From Methanimicrococcus sp. (GTDB taxonomy: Archaea > Halobacteriota > Methanosarcinia > Methanosarcinales > Methanosarcinaceae): DNA of 5,470 nt. The translations under genes and the position numbers were made by a program. This document shows positions 5,449 to 5,470 of this stretch, in pieces; positions within the stretch are counted from its first letter, which is position 1, and each line of letters begins with the position of its first letter. Below the pieces are notes generated by a model. The model saw only the letters and a list, made by a program, of their open reading frames with translations, had not been told where the DNA came from and made no database searches. The stretch covers positions 1-5,470 of the forward strand of contig WRNK01000099.1 of the NCBI GenBank assembly GCA_009776675.1, in the 5' to 3' direction.

Positions 5449-5470
5449 GGGGTTTGGATGTTTTTGAGGA

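Larger units (their letters stand above)
4952..5470. other. Long hairpin-rich intergenic region with no credible gene
   Basis: About 520 bp hold no reading frame with recognisable protein character on either strand. The open frames that exist run through the inverted repeats and have low-complexity, Lys/Phe/Ser-rich translations. Instead there are at least five consecutive inverted repeats (listed separately), a T10 tract at 5385-5394 and a pair of 11-bp direct repeats. Composition changes from T-rich at 4981-5045, to GC-containing stems at 5060-5260, then A-rich. No tRNA cloverleaf or recognised riboswitch core was seen. The segment may be the leader of a gene beyond the right edge, a small-RNA locus, or a repetitive spacer element. 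Confidence 0.6.

Overview
The window most likely comes from an archaeon, probably a methanogenic or related euryarchaeote. Two of its three genes belong to families with a strong archaeal signature: 4-phosphopantoate--beta-alanine ligase, the archaeal-type CoA pathway enzyme, and the AK6/Fap7-type adenylate kinase. The best promoter candidates are also archaeal in style: TATA boxes about 28-34 nt ahead of the start codon, with short or absent leaders. Genus cannot be fixed from the sequence. A low-GC methanogen of the Methanosarcinales/Methanomicrobiales type is a guess only. All three genes look chromosomal and housekeeping. There are no mobile-element genes, phage genes, CRISPR arrays, rRNAs or tRNAs.

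Layout, left to right. (1) Positions 1-699, minus strand: AK6/Fap7-type adenylate kinase, its 3' end cut by the window edge, with an unusually long acidic tail. (2) A 77-bp gap holding its probable promoter. (3) Positions 777-3710, minus strand: a complete 977-residue M1 zinc aminopeptidase. It has PepN-like domain order, about 69 extra residues before the GGMEN motif, and LTA4H-like residues at two active-site positions. (4) Positions 3711-4026: a divergent intergenic region. It carries the aminopeptidase promoter, a candidate promoter for the rightward gene, a 13-codon lysine-rich mini-ORF, and a roughly 185-nt A/G-rich leader ending in four perfect 15-bp tandem repeats and a clear Shine-Dalgarno site. 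(5) Positions 4027-4893, plus strand: 4-phosphopantoate--beta-alanine ligase with an acidic C-terminal tail. (6) A good intrinsic-type terminator at 4916-4951. (7) Positions 4952-5470: about 520 bp with no credible gene but at least five consecutive inverted repeats, one a roughly 130-nt imperfect palindrome.

The genes do not form one pathway. The kinase/ATPase is linked by family knowledge to small-subunit ribosome assembly, the peptidase to intracellular peptide turnover, and the ligase to coenzyme A synthesis. The kinase and peptidase are co-oriented, but the kinase probably also has its own promoter. The least explained parts are the repeat-built leader of the CoA gene and the hairpin-rich segment at the right end. 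I found no convincing new multi-gene system.
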